Source of the DNA: Acidobacteriota bacterium
Lineage (GTDB): Bacteria > Acidobacteriota > Terriglobia > UBA7540
NCBI GenBank assembly: GCA_021789565.1
Contig: JAJYJL010000087.1
Coordinates: forward strand, 1-12,767
Length of the DNA stretch: 12,767 nt
Reading direction: 5' to 3'
The notes below the pieces were generated by a model. The model had not been told where the DNA came from, made no database searches, and saw nothing but the letters and a program-made list of their open reading frames with translations. Numbering within the stretch: the stretch's first letter is position 1; each line of letters starts with the position of its first letter. The position numbers and the translations under genes are program-made. Below are positions 4,751 to 12,767 of this stretch, piece by piece.

Positions 4751-7677
4751 CCTGGCTAAAGTACTCAGACGATGAGGTGCACAGGTTCCATCCGGAGTTT
4801 GAAGGTGTCGCGAACGCCGCACTAGCTAGTGCAGGTCTAGAGCAAGAGCTTGAATGGATTCACCACGCGCGGACACCTGCGAATCCTCTCGTGCCCGATT
4901 TTGTGCTTCGCCGCCGCATCGGCCATCAATGGCTCCTTGCGGTCGAGCTGAAGCGAAGTAAGGAGGCTGTTCTTTCAACGAGGAATCAGGTTCAGGCTAA
5001 AGCGTATGCAGAAAGCAACCAACACCTTTACAGTCCCACCGCGCCGCGATATTTCGCAATATCAAACCTTGAGGTGACTCTCCTACACGCGCTAAACGAT
5101 AACAGGCCTCCACAGGAGTGCAGACTCCTGGGTGGTTATTTCGAGTCTGGAACCTTCCGTACAACATATACGGCTACCCAGAGGAGGCGATTCCTTCAGA
5201 ACATCGGTAATATTATCGAGGTTGTGACCAGCGGACGCCCGCTGGTATTTGATACAGTCTGGCCTGGAATCCTTGCGGACCTGGTCGCCTACGTCGAACA
5301 AGCGAGAGGACTACTGCGTGCCAATATGGCGGAGCCGGACAGTAGGAACTGGCCAATTGTAAGGGACTTTTTTGCCTCGCCCTCTTCGGTAGATTCGACA
5401 CGTGTCCTGTTCCTACGATGCCTGATGGCAGAATATCTTCGAGGGGTTCTGTTGAAGTATCAACACCCACGGGCAAACAGAATACCGCCCGCGCAAGCGA
5501 ACCTTACCTCGTTGGCCGCGACAATTGCAGCGCTCCAGCAGATTGACTTTCGGAGTCTGTTCGAAGCGCAAGCTCCAACTCTGTACCGGCAATTGGCTCC
5601 GCAAGCGCTTCGCAACCTGTTGAGCGCATATTTGGAGTCGCTAATCGCTCCTGGTCGACGCGTGGTTGACCTCGCCACGAGTCGACTCGATGCACCAGAC
5701 CTAGTGGATTCAATTCTCAGCACAGTGTACCCGCCAGGTGTGCAGGAGGGAAGAGGTAAGATTAGGACGGATCCCGAGCTCGCAGCCCTGCTGGTGTGGC
5801 TTACTGTTCGGAACACCGCGAGTGTGATTGCCGACCCTTGTTGTGGCGACGGAGCCCTCCTATCTGGAGCGTACCAGTTCCTATTGGACCACGGCGTTGG
5901 TTTCACGACTGCCCTCACTGCCCTCAGAGGAATCGAAGCGGACCCTGTGGCACTCCGACTTGCGGAAGTACGCCTTGCTTTAAAGCAAACCTCGACTCTT
6001 AGGCCACAACCGCGCCTCAGGCTCACTTATGGTGACATGTTTGTGCATCAAGAGGTTATTCGGGGCGCGGGCATCGTCTTGATGAATCCCCCTTTCAAGC
6101 GCTACGAGGAACAGGGCCAACGACCAGTTCCAGCAAGACTTCGTGCCCACTACAACCAGGCGATCCGAGCAATCGACGGCCGGGAGGCAGCTACCACAGG
6201 TGGACAGGCAAACCTTTTCCATTTTTACGTCGAGTTCGCAATAAAAGCGGCGCGGCCTGGGACTGTCATCGGAATCGTCCTCGACAATAAGTGGTACCAC
6301 AATGGGTATGGTTCGGTCATACGGCGTCTGCTTCTGAACCAGTGCGAGATTCTTGGTGTAATCGAGTACCCGCATTGGGCTTTTTTCGAGCACTGGACGA
6401 TAGCTACCTCACTCGTCGTTCTAAAAAGGGTAGTACGCCCACGTGGAAAGCATAGGGTCAAGTTCGTTCGTGCTAAGACGGACCCGCGGAGTGTAGACCT
6501 AAGGCGCGTGGCGCGCGCGTTCCATGACGGTGGGGCTTGGCCTGTCGATTGGCAATGCCGCGAGAGGGAGCAAGGTGAGCTTACTGCCTCGGAGGGGTGG
6601 AAGAAATATTTTGGTACCGACCTTGAAAACGACTTCCGATTGGCAGATTGGCCTTGCCTTCCAGATCTTTTTGATGGAAGCCGGAGGGGAAGCCTCGAGA
6701 AGGAAGGAGGGGGTGTTGAGGTATATGAATTTCCGTTCGAGAGATCCGACTACGGGCCTCGCCGACAGGCACGGCCCGGTGGACATGGGTTTGAAACGGA
6801 TGAAGCAGGAGCGTTGACCTCTGCGGAGAACAGGCTGCTTCGCGATCTGGCAGCAGAGATTCCGGGCGCGTATCGAGGATGGGCAATAAGGAACTCTGAT
6901 GACGTGGATCATTTCGAGCTTACCTTGGCCGACGTGCGGAAGCATCAAACCTTGGAACCACCACGCCTTCGCAGGCTCTTTTCGGAATTTGCCGCAGAGC
7001 GGGCAGCCTGGAGCCAGGCTCATGATGAAGCGTTAGTTGAGATGAGGGAACATCGGGTGGTCGGTCGTTTTATTGCTTCTGTGGAACGTCTGGTTGGCCT
7101 TGATGAAACGGTCCTAGAGCGGAGGAAGATCTGGAATGTTTTAAGGGAGCCATTTGCGGGGGAGCTAATCATTCCGCGAAAAACGAGAGTCGGACATCGT
7201 GTCTATGTAAACCCGTTCGCGTTCGATCCCACCGGTCGTCAGGTCAGGATTTCAAGCAATTTCATAGGGTTTCGCGGATGTGTTGCAGCCGACGAGGGGT
7301 CGAGTCTAGACAGGCACACAGCAACCCGGTTCATTGCCGCCTTCCTGGTCTCCAGCTTTGGCCAATTGCAGTTCGAAATGGAGGGCTACAATCGCGAGGG
7401 GTGCCTCTCTATGGAGAAAACTCACCTCGAACGCGTTCGTGTGTTCGACCCAAGGTGGATTCGACCTAGGAACAGACAGGCTATTCTCAGAGCTTTCGGA
7501 GCTCTACCATACCCCGTACCTACCGACAGACGGTCGCCTGAGCAGACCGAGCGAAATGCGCTAGATACTCTGATCGCAGCCGAAATCGCCAATCGCTATG
7601 AGCAATTTAATTCAGCAAGACTGCTTTCCGAAGTACATGCTGCTTTAGACGAATGGCTAGAGGCACGTCAGCCATGA
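4747..7677 (+). CDS. Type IIG-like restriction-modification fusion (PD-(D/E)xK nuclease + N6-adenine methylase)
   Basis: A 976-residue protein whose ATG overlaps the preceding TGA (ATGA). Residues about 40-120 form a PD-(D/E)xK nuclease module: P50-D51 in LVPDFVL, E67-L-K69 in AVELKR, then a Q81/Q83-containing helix. A helical connector follows. The methylase has motif I DPCCGDGAL at 363-371, an acidic residue at E385-region GIEADP, and motif IV NPPF at 447-450. The C-terminal third is the probable target-recognition domain, with a closing segment FLVSSFGQLQFEMEGYN and then KTHLERVRVFDPRW. Nuclease, methylase and specificity in one chain is the type IIG plan. Eco57I itself is about this long and also has a separate methylase, as here. 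It is expected to cut unmodified DNA beside an asymmetric site and methylate one strand. It might instead be a phage-growth-limitation-like methylase with nuclease domain, but no pglZ-type partner is in view. Confidence 0.9.
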   Translation: MTWLKYSDDEVHRFHPEFEGVANAALASAGLEQELEWIHHARTPANPLVPDFVLRRRIGHQWLLAVELKRSKEAVLSTRNQVQAKAYAESNQHLYSPTAPRYFAISNLEVTLLHALNDNRPPQECRLLGGYFESGTFRTTYTATQRRRFLQNIGNIIEVVTSGRPLVFDTVWPGILADLVAYVEQARGLLRANMAEPDSRNWPIVRDFFASPSSVDSTRVLFLRCLMAEYLRGVLLKYQHPRANRIPPAQANLTSLAATIAALQQIDFRSLFEAQAPTLYRQLAPQALRNLLSAYLESLIAPGRRVVDLATSRLDAPDLVDSILSTVYPPGVQEGRGKIRTDPELAALLVWLTVRNTASVIADPCCGDGALLSGAYQFLLDHGVGFTTALTALRGIEADPVALRLAEVRLALKQTSTLRPQPRLRLTYGDMFVHQEVIRGAGIVLMNPPFKRYEEQGQRPVPARLRAHYNQAIRAIDGREAATTGGQANLFHFYVEFAIKAARPGTVIGIVLDNKWYHNGYGSVIRRLLLNQCEILGVIEYPHWAFFEHWTIATSLVVLKRVVRPRGKHRVKFVRAKTDPRSVDLRRVARAFHDGGAWPVDWQCREREQGELTASEGWKKYFGTDLENDFRLADWPCLPDLFDGSRRGSLEKEGGGVEVYEFPFERSDYGPRRQARPGGHGFETDEAGALTSAENRLLRDLAAEIPGAYRGWAIRNSDDVDHFELTLADVRKHQTLEPPRLRRLFSEFAAERAAWSQAHDEALVEMREHRVVGRFIASVERLVGLDETVLERRKIWNVLREPFAGELIIPRKTRVGHRVYVNPFAFDPTGRQVRISSNFIGFRGCVAADEGSSLDRHTATRFIAAFLVSSFGQLQFEMEGYNREGCLSMEKTHLERVRVFDPRWIRPRNRQAILRAFGALPYPVPTDRRSPEQTERNALDTLIAAEIANRYEQFNSARLLSEVHAALDEWLEARQP

Positions 7678-8855
7678 ACTCGAAACCATATTCGGTCGTA
7701 TCTCTGTTTTGTGGACTTGGTGGCCTGGATCTCGGGTTCGTCCAGGAGGGTTTCGATCTGGTCTGGGCCAACGACATTTCCGAGAACGCGATAAAGTCAT
7801 ATCGGCTGAACTTTGGAAAGGAGGCGATTTGCGCGGACATTACACAATTCCCACTTTTGGAAATCCCTCGCGCGGACGTGATCATCGGGGGTCCGCCTTG
7901 CCAGTCGTTTTCACTTATGGGGCGTAGAGATCCGAATGATCCGAATGGGAAACTTGTGTTCAAATTCCTAGAAGTTATACGCACGAAGCGACCACTCGCT
8001 TTTGCAATGGAGAATGTTCCTGGTATGGCCGCCTCTCGTATCAATGGGATTCGCCTCCCCGACATTTTGGCACTTGAATTGAAAGACCTTGGATATCATG
8101 TCTTGAAAGTCCAGGTGACAGCAGCAGACTATTTTGTACCTCAAAAGCGCAAACGTCTGCTGTTGCTCGGCTGTATTAGAAGGCTACCGAAAATGGTGGA
8201 ACCGGAGGTTTTTGCCAGAAAGTGCCTTGGGGAGAAATCCGAATGCTTGGGGATCGGAGCGAAGGATGCTATTGGAGATCTAGGCCGTTGTGCCTTCAAG
8301 GGTCAGCGTTCCAGGTATTCGTCACAAGACCCTTCTCCGTTTGCCCGGCTAATGCGAGTAGCGGGCTTACCCGACTGCTCATTACACGAACAACCCCGGA
8401 TGTCTACGACAGACCGTGCAATCGTTGAACACTTGCCCCCCGGAGGGAATTATAGAGACATACCAGATTCCGTCGCGACCGGTCGCATTTTGAAATACAA
8501 GAAGACTGGCGGGCGAACCACAACTTATGGCCGCCTCCATCCGGATAGACCAGCGTACACGATCAACACCTACTTCCGGAGACCAAATGTAGGGTGTAAT
8601 TTCCATTATTCGGAGCCGCGTCTAATCACGCCTCGTGAAGCAATGCGGCTCCAATCTATCCCTGACCATTTTGAGGTAATCTTCAATTCTCAGGATGAGC
8701 GCAATGCGTTAATTGGAAATGCCGTTCCTCCTTTACTGGCAAGAGCGATCGCAGTTACGCTGGCAAATGCGCTCGATCCAACCGCCACCCATCATGATTC
8801 ATCCGAGCGTGGCACCTCAACTGCCGTCCAGATGCCCTTTGAGTTACCAACGTGA
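7674..8855 (+). CDS. C5-cytosine DNA methyltransferase
   Basis: A 393-residue protein when started at ATG 7674. That start is preferred over ATG 7653 because it makes the same ATGA overlap with the upstream stop as the two previous junctions, and because the protein then begins just before motif I. Visible motifs: I FCGLGGLDLGF (12-22), IV GGPPCQSFS with catalytic C76 (72-80), VI E113-N114-V115, VIII QKRKR (157-161), IX LITPREAMRLQ, and X GNAVPPLLARAI near the end. The variable target-recognition region lies between VIII and IX. All catalytic motifs are intact, so an active enzyme flipping and methylating cytosine at C5 is expected. Its co-transcription with a Vsr-like nuclease fits the known dcm-vsr logic of repairing T:G mismatches. 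Its presence beside a complete adenine-methylating type IIG pair is unusual. Recognition sequence unknown. Confidence 0.95.
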   Translation: MNSKPYSVVSLFCGLGGLDLGFVQEGFDLVWANDISENAIKSYRLNFGKEAICADITQFPLLEIPRADVIIGGPPCQSFSLMGRRDPNDPNGKLVFKFLEVIRTKRPLAFAMENVPGMAASRINGIRLPDILALELKDLGYHVLKVQVTAADYFVPQKRKRLLLLGCIRRLPKMVEPEVFARKCLGEKSECLGIGAKDAIGDLGRCAFKGQRSRYSSQDPSPFARLMRVAGLPDCSLHEQPRMSTTDRAIVEHLPPGGNYRDIPDSVATGRILKYKKTGGRTTTYGRLHPDRPAYTINTYFRRPNVGCNFHYSEPRLITPREAMRLQSIPDHFEVIFNSQDERNALIGNAVPPLLARAIAVTLANALDPTATHHDSSERGTSTAVQMPFELPT

Positions 8856-8944
8856 GTCGGCGACATCTCGATTGTAAAGGACATACCGCGATTTGTTCGT
8901 GTTCATTGCTGTCAACGGAAAAAATACTCGAGGTCCTGCTTCGG

Positions 8945-8965
8945 AAAAATGCAAGCGCCGCATTT
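8945..8965 (-). terminator. Weak terminator-like hairpin between convergent genes
   Basis: AAATGC (8947-8952) and GCATTT (8960-8965) form a 6-bp stem with a 7-nt GC-rich loop. Read on the minus strand the stem runs into TTTTT (8949-8945). It lies 9 nt after the helicase stop and could also act on the cytosine methylase transcript from the other side. The 118-bp stretch 8856-8973 holds nothing else recognisable. Confidence 0.35.
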
Positions 8966-8973
8966 GGAATGCG

Positions 8974-11900
8974 TTAATTAGCGTTACCGGCTTGCACCGC
9001 GCGGCAGAATAGGTTCACAAGTTGCATCTGCCCGAGAGTCGAGCAATTCGTTTCCCCGAGAGCGGGGTTACCCACCACGATGGCAAGCGTCCTGGCGCGG
9101 GAAATGGCGACATTTATCCTGTTTTTGCTGAAGAGAAACTCGATTCCGCGCGGCGACGCGTCGCCAGAGCTTGCGCACATGGAGTAGATAACAACGGCAG
9201 CTTCTTGGCCTTGGAACTTGTCCACTGTGCCTACGCGGACGCCTGGGAGCGCCTGAGTCAGCCTTCGAACCTGCAAGTTGTAAGGCGTCACGACAAGAAT
9301 GTCGTCGTGCGTCATCTGGCGATCCGGCTTGTTTGCATCAGTGAGGTACTGGGCCAACAGCTCGTCAACAATTTTCACAATCACTGCGGCCTCTTCTTCA
9401 CTTTCGTAAGCGTTGCCCTCGTGCTCTACCGGAACAAAGAGGACTCCAGCGTTCATCTGGATGTGGGTCCTTGGTCGCTTCGAGAACCGGATCGTCCGAG
9501 CCGCAGTCAATGGCTTTGGTTTAAGCCGGTCCTCATATACTGCCCCTGAAATAAAGCTGCATACTTCGGGATGCATACGCCAAGTTTCAGGAAGAAAAAT
9601 TCCGAAGTCCTCCGGAATGGTCGCATGTCCTTGAAGGAGATATTCAAGGGTGGAGGTACCGGTTTCTCCTGGATGAGAGCCTTTGACTGGCTGGCTGAGC
9701 TGCATCTGGTCCCCAATGAGAACGATGCTCTTAGCACTGGGGGCCATTCCGATTAGATTGGCCACAGACACTTGGCCGGCCTCGTCAACGAATAAGTAAT
9801 CAAGCGTACCTTGGGCTTCGGGACGGCTGAAGGCCCAGGCGGTTCCGCCGATTAGCGGAGGCAGCGGGCTGCCATTGAATAAGTCTGGAGGCGACTTAAC
9901 CAAAGTGATCCATTTGTGAAGACCCTGATTATCTTCGTCGTCACCCCCGATTTTAGCACCGCGAAAAGTGTATTTTGCTGCCTCAGCGGCTTTCGCGGTC
10001 TCATTGAGAAGGAGACAGATTGCACGATGGCTGTTGCAGGTCACGCCCACGCGCTTACGGTGGCGTAAGAGCTCCAAGATCATGCGCGCCCCTGTAAAAG
10101 TCTTTCCGGAACCAGGTGGCCCTTGAATACAGAGGGTGCTGTTATCGAGACTGATCGCCGCTTGGATAGACCCCGTGAGAACGTCCACGTCAGAAGAAAT
10201 AATAGCCGCTCCGGCGGCACGGTTTCTTTGTTTCGGTGGGCGACGGTGTAAGAAATCGGCGATGGCGGCCGGCAACAGTTGGCCGGTCTTGCGATAATTC
10301 TCCACGGTCCGGCCAATGGATTCCACGATCGGCTTTGGGTCAACCCACTCGTCTGGAATCAGGCTTAACGCTTGTGGTGGCGCGGCGCCGGCCGTTTTGA
10401 CGGTGAGGACACCTTGCGAACTATCGAAAGTATGGATGGTCACTTTCCTCGTCAGATCATGGGCAAAAATGCATTTACTCCCCCCCCGAAGCTTTGTTTC
10501 CTGGTCAGGGTCGAAACGATACTCGTACGCCGACGAGCGTTGAACCCGCTCGGGAGGCCGTTTCGTCCTCACGAGCCCGCCAAGACAATCCGGATCCTGG
10601 ATTAGTTGTTGCTCTGTCATGGCATGACGTTCGTACCTAGCCCACCACATCGGTTTGGCCTCACGTCGGTGAAACTCCAAGAACCACGATAATAATTCGT
10701 GAACGCGCCAGCGATCTGGTTCCGCGTTACGGTCATCAGGAATCTCCGCGCGCATCGCTTCGGCGTATTGCGCTTGCTCGGTGATTTGCTTTACGGTGTC
10801 CGATTCAGGTGCGGTCTCTTTTGGAATGTAAGGGATTTTTACTTGGTTCTGGACATGACGTAGCCAGGAGGCGAGCTTCCAGGTGGATTCGCAGTCCTCA
10901 CGATTATAGGCGCGGATGGCACGGAGTTTGGCCGAAGTTTCCCAACTGGGACCATCATTGTTTTCAATCCAGCTCTGGTAGAAAGCAAGTGAGTCCCCGC
11001 TGGTCGTAACCTCACTCGTTCGGGTTTCCTGGTAAAGCTTCTCGATATTCTTCAATGAATATGCAGGTTCTCCGACGACCACACCCTGACGAACAACTGA
11101 GTAGAGGTCAACAAACACTTCCGCACGTAGAAGCTGATCCACCTCCACCTCGCAGACAGCGTATCGGCCCATTAACCGACGAAGTGCGGCGACTTCATAC
11201 GATGCATAGTGGTAGATATGCATGGACTGGTCACGCCGCCAGCGTGAATGCACCCATGACACGAATGCCTCGAATGCGTCCTTTTCCTGGTCATGGTTAT
11301 GAGCCCACCAATCGCGGAAGAGGACATGGCCGAGTTCGAGATACGTCACTCCGAAGAGGTACTCCAGGCCATCCTCAAAAAATGGATAGCCTTCGATATC
11401 GAAGAAGATATCTAACGGCGACGGCGGCGGAAGCATTCCAAAACCTAGCCGCGGGTTGGAGGGCTCTGGTTCAATCACTTCGTACTTCGGTTGCGGTAAA
11501 CCGCGAGACGCAATTTGAAGGCCTGCTTGCTTTCGTAGCCTGGTGAGTGCCGGCAAAGTGATTCGAGGCACTCCGGAGCGGCCAGTCTCAGCAAGCGCGC
11601 GCATTGTGTTAATTCCGGCGTCACGCAACCTTCGGACTTGGGTCGAACGAATGCCGGCGATTAGACTTAAATCGTCACGGGCTTCCAGGATCTTCGTCGC
11701 ATGTTCTGACCAGCGACCGAGATTGTTAGGGCCTGGGATTTCAGGCGGCGTCTTTGGGTCGAACGCCTCCTGCTGTTCGAGGAACGCGAGCTTAAGTTGA
11801 CGGTAGTAATAGATGTAATCCTCGGTTCGGAATCGCCGCTTCTCTCTATTTCCCAGGATGACTTGAAACTCATCGGGAAGCCGACGCTGCAGTTCCGCAA

Positions 11901-12354
11901 GCATCTCGCTATAGCAGCAAAGCTGGATGATGAAATATGGCTTCGGTTTGCGCGCAAGCTTCGTATCCCAAGCCTCATAGTGATAACTACCCAGCAAGGA
12001 TTTCCCTTCGACTCGAATCAAGAAATCGGAAAAACCTGCAAAAACTCCTAATGCAAGCTTTCCCTGATAGATGATTTCCTTCCCGGCTCTCATCGCCTGG
12101 AGTGTTGCGTTCTCATCGTCATTCTCTTTAAGGTTGCAAATATCCCGTCCACTGTCGGCGAGTTCCGCAAGAAAGGTGTGCTCGTGTTCTTCGCCTTTGG
12201 CACGCGATATTAGTTCCTGGGGAGTCGCTTGGTCGGGGGAAACTTCATGGGGAAACTCCAGGTAGAGACGATCCATCCAACTCGCATATTCCGACTCCAT
12301 GAAGGTAATGAGGTCGGAAGGCGAAAAGACGATCGTCCCTTTTTCCTTGTGCAT
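8974..12354 (-). CDS. TM0106-family RecB-like nuclease fused to DEDD exonuclease-like domain and Dna2-like SF1 helicase
   Basis: A 1126-residue protein from ATG (12354-12352) to TAA (8976-8974). Domains in order: a RecB-like PD-(D/E)xK nuclease (about 10-190) with E56/E58, D110 (GFSDFL), D130-T-K132 and Q144...Y148; helix-hairpin-helix-like repeats (about 225-285); an RNase H-like DEDD exonuclease domain (about 315-500) with D319-x-E321 (FFDIEGYP), D416 and D487 (YNREDCES); and an SF1 helicase with Walker A GPPGSGKT (745-752), Walker B DEAG (857-860), motif V DKFQGQE (1045-1051) and NVAISRAR near 1085. This is the usual full-length TM0106 arrangement and every catalytic motif is present. It probably unwinds and degrades nucleic acid; its physiological role is not established and a defence or repair role is inferred from context. 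It is convergent with the RM cassette and therefore a separate transcript. No Shine-Dalgarno is visible upstream and an IS256-family element ends within 127 bp. FSPSDL at 10-15 shows that the N-terminus is nevertheless complete. Confidence 0.93.
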   Translation of the reverse strand: MHKEKGTIVFSPSDLITFMESEYASWMDRLYLEFPHEVSPDQATPQELISRAKGEEHEHTFLAELADSGRDICNLKENDDENATLQAMRAGKEIIYQGKLALGVFAGFSDFLIRVEGKSLLGSYHYEAWDTKLARKPKPYFIIQLCCYSEMLAELQRRLPDEFQVILGNREKRRFRTEDYIYYYRQLKLAFLEQQEAFDPKTPPEIPGPNNLGRWSEHATKILEARDDLSLIAGIRSTQVRRLRDAGINTMRALAETGRSGVPRITLPALTRLRKQAGLQIASRGLPQPKYEVIEPEPSNPRLGFGMLPPPSPLDIFFDIEGYPFFEDGLEYLFGVTYLELGHVLFRDWWAHNHDQEKDAFEAFVSWVHSRWRRDQSMHIYHYASYEVAALRRLMGRYAVCEVEVDQLLRAEVFVDLYSVVRQGVVVGEPAYSLKNIEKLYQETRTSEVTTSGDSLAFYQSWIENNDGPSWETSAKLRAIRAYNREDCESTWKLASWLRHVQNQVKIPYIPKETAPESDTVKQITEQAQYAEAMRAEIPDDRNAEPDRWRVHELLSWFLEFHRREAKPMWWARYERHAMTEQQLIQDPDCLGGLVRTKRPPERVQRSSAYEYRFDPDQETKLRGGSKCIFAHDLTRKVTIHTFDSSQGVLTVKTAGAAPPQALSLIPDEWVDPKPIVESIGRTVENYRKTGQLLPAAIADFLHRRPPKQRNRAAGAAIISSDVDVLTGSIQAAISLDNSTLCIQGPPGSGKTFTGARMILELLRHRKRVGVTCNSHRAICLLLNETAKAAEAAKYTFRGAKIGGDDEDNQGLHKWITLVKSPPDLFNGSPLPPLIGGTAWAFSRPEAQGTLDYLFVDEAGQVSVANLIGMAPSAKSIVLIGDQMQLSQPVKGSHPGETGTSTLEYLLQGHATIPEDFGIFLPETWRMHPEVCSFISGAVYEDRLKPKPLTAARTIRFSKRPRTHIQMNAGVLFVPVEHEGNAYESEEEAAVIVKIVDELLAQYLTDANKPDRQMTHDDILVVTPYNLQVRRLTQALPGVRVGTVDKFQGQEAAVVIYSMCASSGDASPRGIEFLFSKNRINVAISRARTLAIVVGNPALGETNCSTLGQMQLVNLFCRAVQAGNAN

Positions 12355-12362
12355 ACAGTGGC

Positions 12363-12428
12363 GGGTAGTTGGCGTACCCTGACCGAGATTTTAGGTTACA
12401 CCAACGTAATCTGGCGGGGAAGCTACCC
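12363..12428. repeat. Nested imperfect inverted repeats between transposase and helicase gene
   Basis: GTTGGCGTACCC (12368-12379) and GGTTACACCAAC (12394-12405) are inverted copies matching at 10 of 12 positions around a 14-nt loop. Outside them GGGTAG (12363-12368) pairs with CTACCC (12423-12428). GGGTA (12363-12367) can alternatively pair with TACCC (12375-12379). The location fits the sub-terminal or terminal sequence of the IS element, or a hairpin that ends transposase transcription. The opposite end of the IS is outside the window, so the true terminal repeat cannot be set. Confidence 0.4.
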
Positions 12429-12481
12429 AAACCGGAAGGTGTCCCGCTCGTCGTTGGAGGTGAGCGGCGGCTCGCTTCATC

Positions 12482-12767
12482 TTACGCTACCTCCTGTTGA
12501 ACGAACACTCCTTTCCGATCTAAGGCCGCTTTCAGCATCCACAGATCCCGGTGACCCATAATCCTTCGAAAATTCTGTTCGGTCATGAGCAAGGCAGCGG
12601 CGGCCCAGCGCAACACCATCTTGCCATCGCGCCAGCGGCAGATCTTGCGGGTGCGCAACCGCACGCCGCTATGCGGACTCTCGATGACGTTGGTTGAGAC
12701 CAGGCAGCGCGAGAGGCTCGGCGACAAGCCCAGCCGGTTGACCGTGAACATTTCCGCCAAGCCTTCG
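12482..12767 (-). CDS. IS256-family transposase, C-terminal part (5' end outside window)
   Basis: The frame is open from the right edge to TAA (12484-12482), giving about 94 residues. The first residues are EGLAEMFTVNRLG, so translation enters from outside and the apparent TTG at 12760 is not the true start. The block SLSRCLVSTNVIESPHSGVR, followed by RWRDGKMVLRW, NFRRIMGH and DLWMLKAAL, is the typical C-terminus of Mutator-type DDE transposases. It includes the conserved T/S-T-N-x-I-E-S segment that carries the catalytic Glu. The full protein is normally about 400 residues, so three quarters is missing here because of the window edge; nothing in the visible part is broken. The transposase reads toward the nuclease-helicase gene in the same orientation, so its transcript could supply read-through expression of that gene. 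Confidence 0.92.
   Translation of the reverse strand, partial: EGLAEMFTVNRLGLSPSLSRCLVSTNVIESPHSGVRLRTRKICRWRDGKMVLRWAAAALLMTEQNFRRIMGHRDLWMLKAALDRKGVFVQQEVA

Larger units (their letters stand above)
12355..12767 (-). mobile_element. IS256-family (Mutator) insertion sequence, 3' part only
   Basis: The element is recognised by its transposase C-terminus at 12482-12767. Its downstream end must lie between the transposase stop (12482) and the helicase start (12354); the left limit given here is therefore the outermost possible one. The inverted repeats at 12363-12428 suggest an end close to 12360. The rest of the element, its other terminal repeat and any target duplication are beyond the right edge. 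Confidence 0.7.

Noticed and set aside
7653..7673. Upstream ATG for the C5 methylase (7 extra residues)
   Set aside because: No ribosome-binding site, and the ATG at 7674 gives the same ATGA junction as the two preceding genes and starts just before motif I.
3203..7677. BREX or DISARM system based on large methylases
   Set aside because: No pglZ, brxC, drmA or drmB-type gene is present; the methylase plus RM-fusion pair fits type IIG better, and the helicase is a TM0106-type protein on the opposite strand.
9022..9549. 175-codon plus-strand frame opposite the helicase domain
   Set aside because: It is the shadow of the helicase gene, whose conserved SF1 motifs fix the minus strand as coding.
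12391..12480. Minus-strand frame after the transposase stop beginning MKRAAAHL, about 29 codons
   Set aside because: Its only start is a few bases after the transposase stop, it lies across the nested inverted repeats, and its sequence shows no family features; more likely the non-coding IS end.
1..12767. CRISPR array, tRNA or rRNA gene
   Set aside because: No regularly spaced direct repeats and no recognisable tRNA or rRNA sequence were seen; nearly all of the window is coding.

Overview
The window looks like a bacterial defence-type accessory region of moderate G+C, with GTG and TTG starts, clear Shine-Dalgarno sites and σ70-like promoter boxes. The host cannot be named from this sequence; no rRNA, tRNA or housekeeping gene is present to place it. 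It holds nine supported coding regions, two of them cut by the window edges. No CRISPR array or RNA gene was seen.

Left edge, minus strand (1-843): a two-gene unit running off the window. It has a 37-codon charged, proline-rich small ORF and, two bases after its stop, a protein of at least 242 residues. That protein appears to join a divergent ubiquitin-conjugating (E2-like) domain (HP-x8-C signature) to a SEC-C zinc motif. This is the most unusual part of the window and suggests the edge of a bacterial ubiquitin-like conjugation operon whose remaining genes lie left of base 1.

Divergent control region (844-999): a good σ70-like promoter for the minus unit overlaps an array of GTCAA/TTGAC half-sites. 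The facing gene encodes an XRE-type DNA-binding protein with an ImmA/IrrE metallopeptidase domain (1000-2157). Its start codon is GTG. It overlaps by 14 bp a TTG-started PIN-domain ribonuclease-like gene (2144-2647), giving a toxin-antitoxin-like or regulatory pair.

Centre, plus strand (2769-8855): four genes, the last three joined to their predecessors by ATGA stop/start overlaps. They are a Vsr-like nuclease lacking the usual zinc ligands, a 515-residue N6-adenine methyltransferase, a 976-residue nuclease-methyltransferase fusion, and a C5-cytosine methyltransferase. The 515/976 pair resembles the Eco57I type IIG architecture (separate methylase plus fused RM enzyme). The cassette adds an m5C methylase and a Vsr-like protein in one transcript. 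A promoter with an inverted repeat around its -10 box lies just upstream (2704-2741).

Right, minus strand (8974-12354): a 1126-residue TM0106-type protein with a RecB-like nuclease domain, a DEDD exonuclease-like domain and a Dna2-like SF1 helicase, convergent with the RM cassette. Immediately upstream is the 3' end of an IS256-family (Mutator) element, whose transposase is cut by the right edge. The helicase start lacks a visible ribosome-binding site and is separated from the transposase by only 127 bp.
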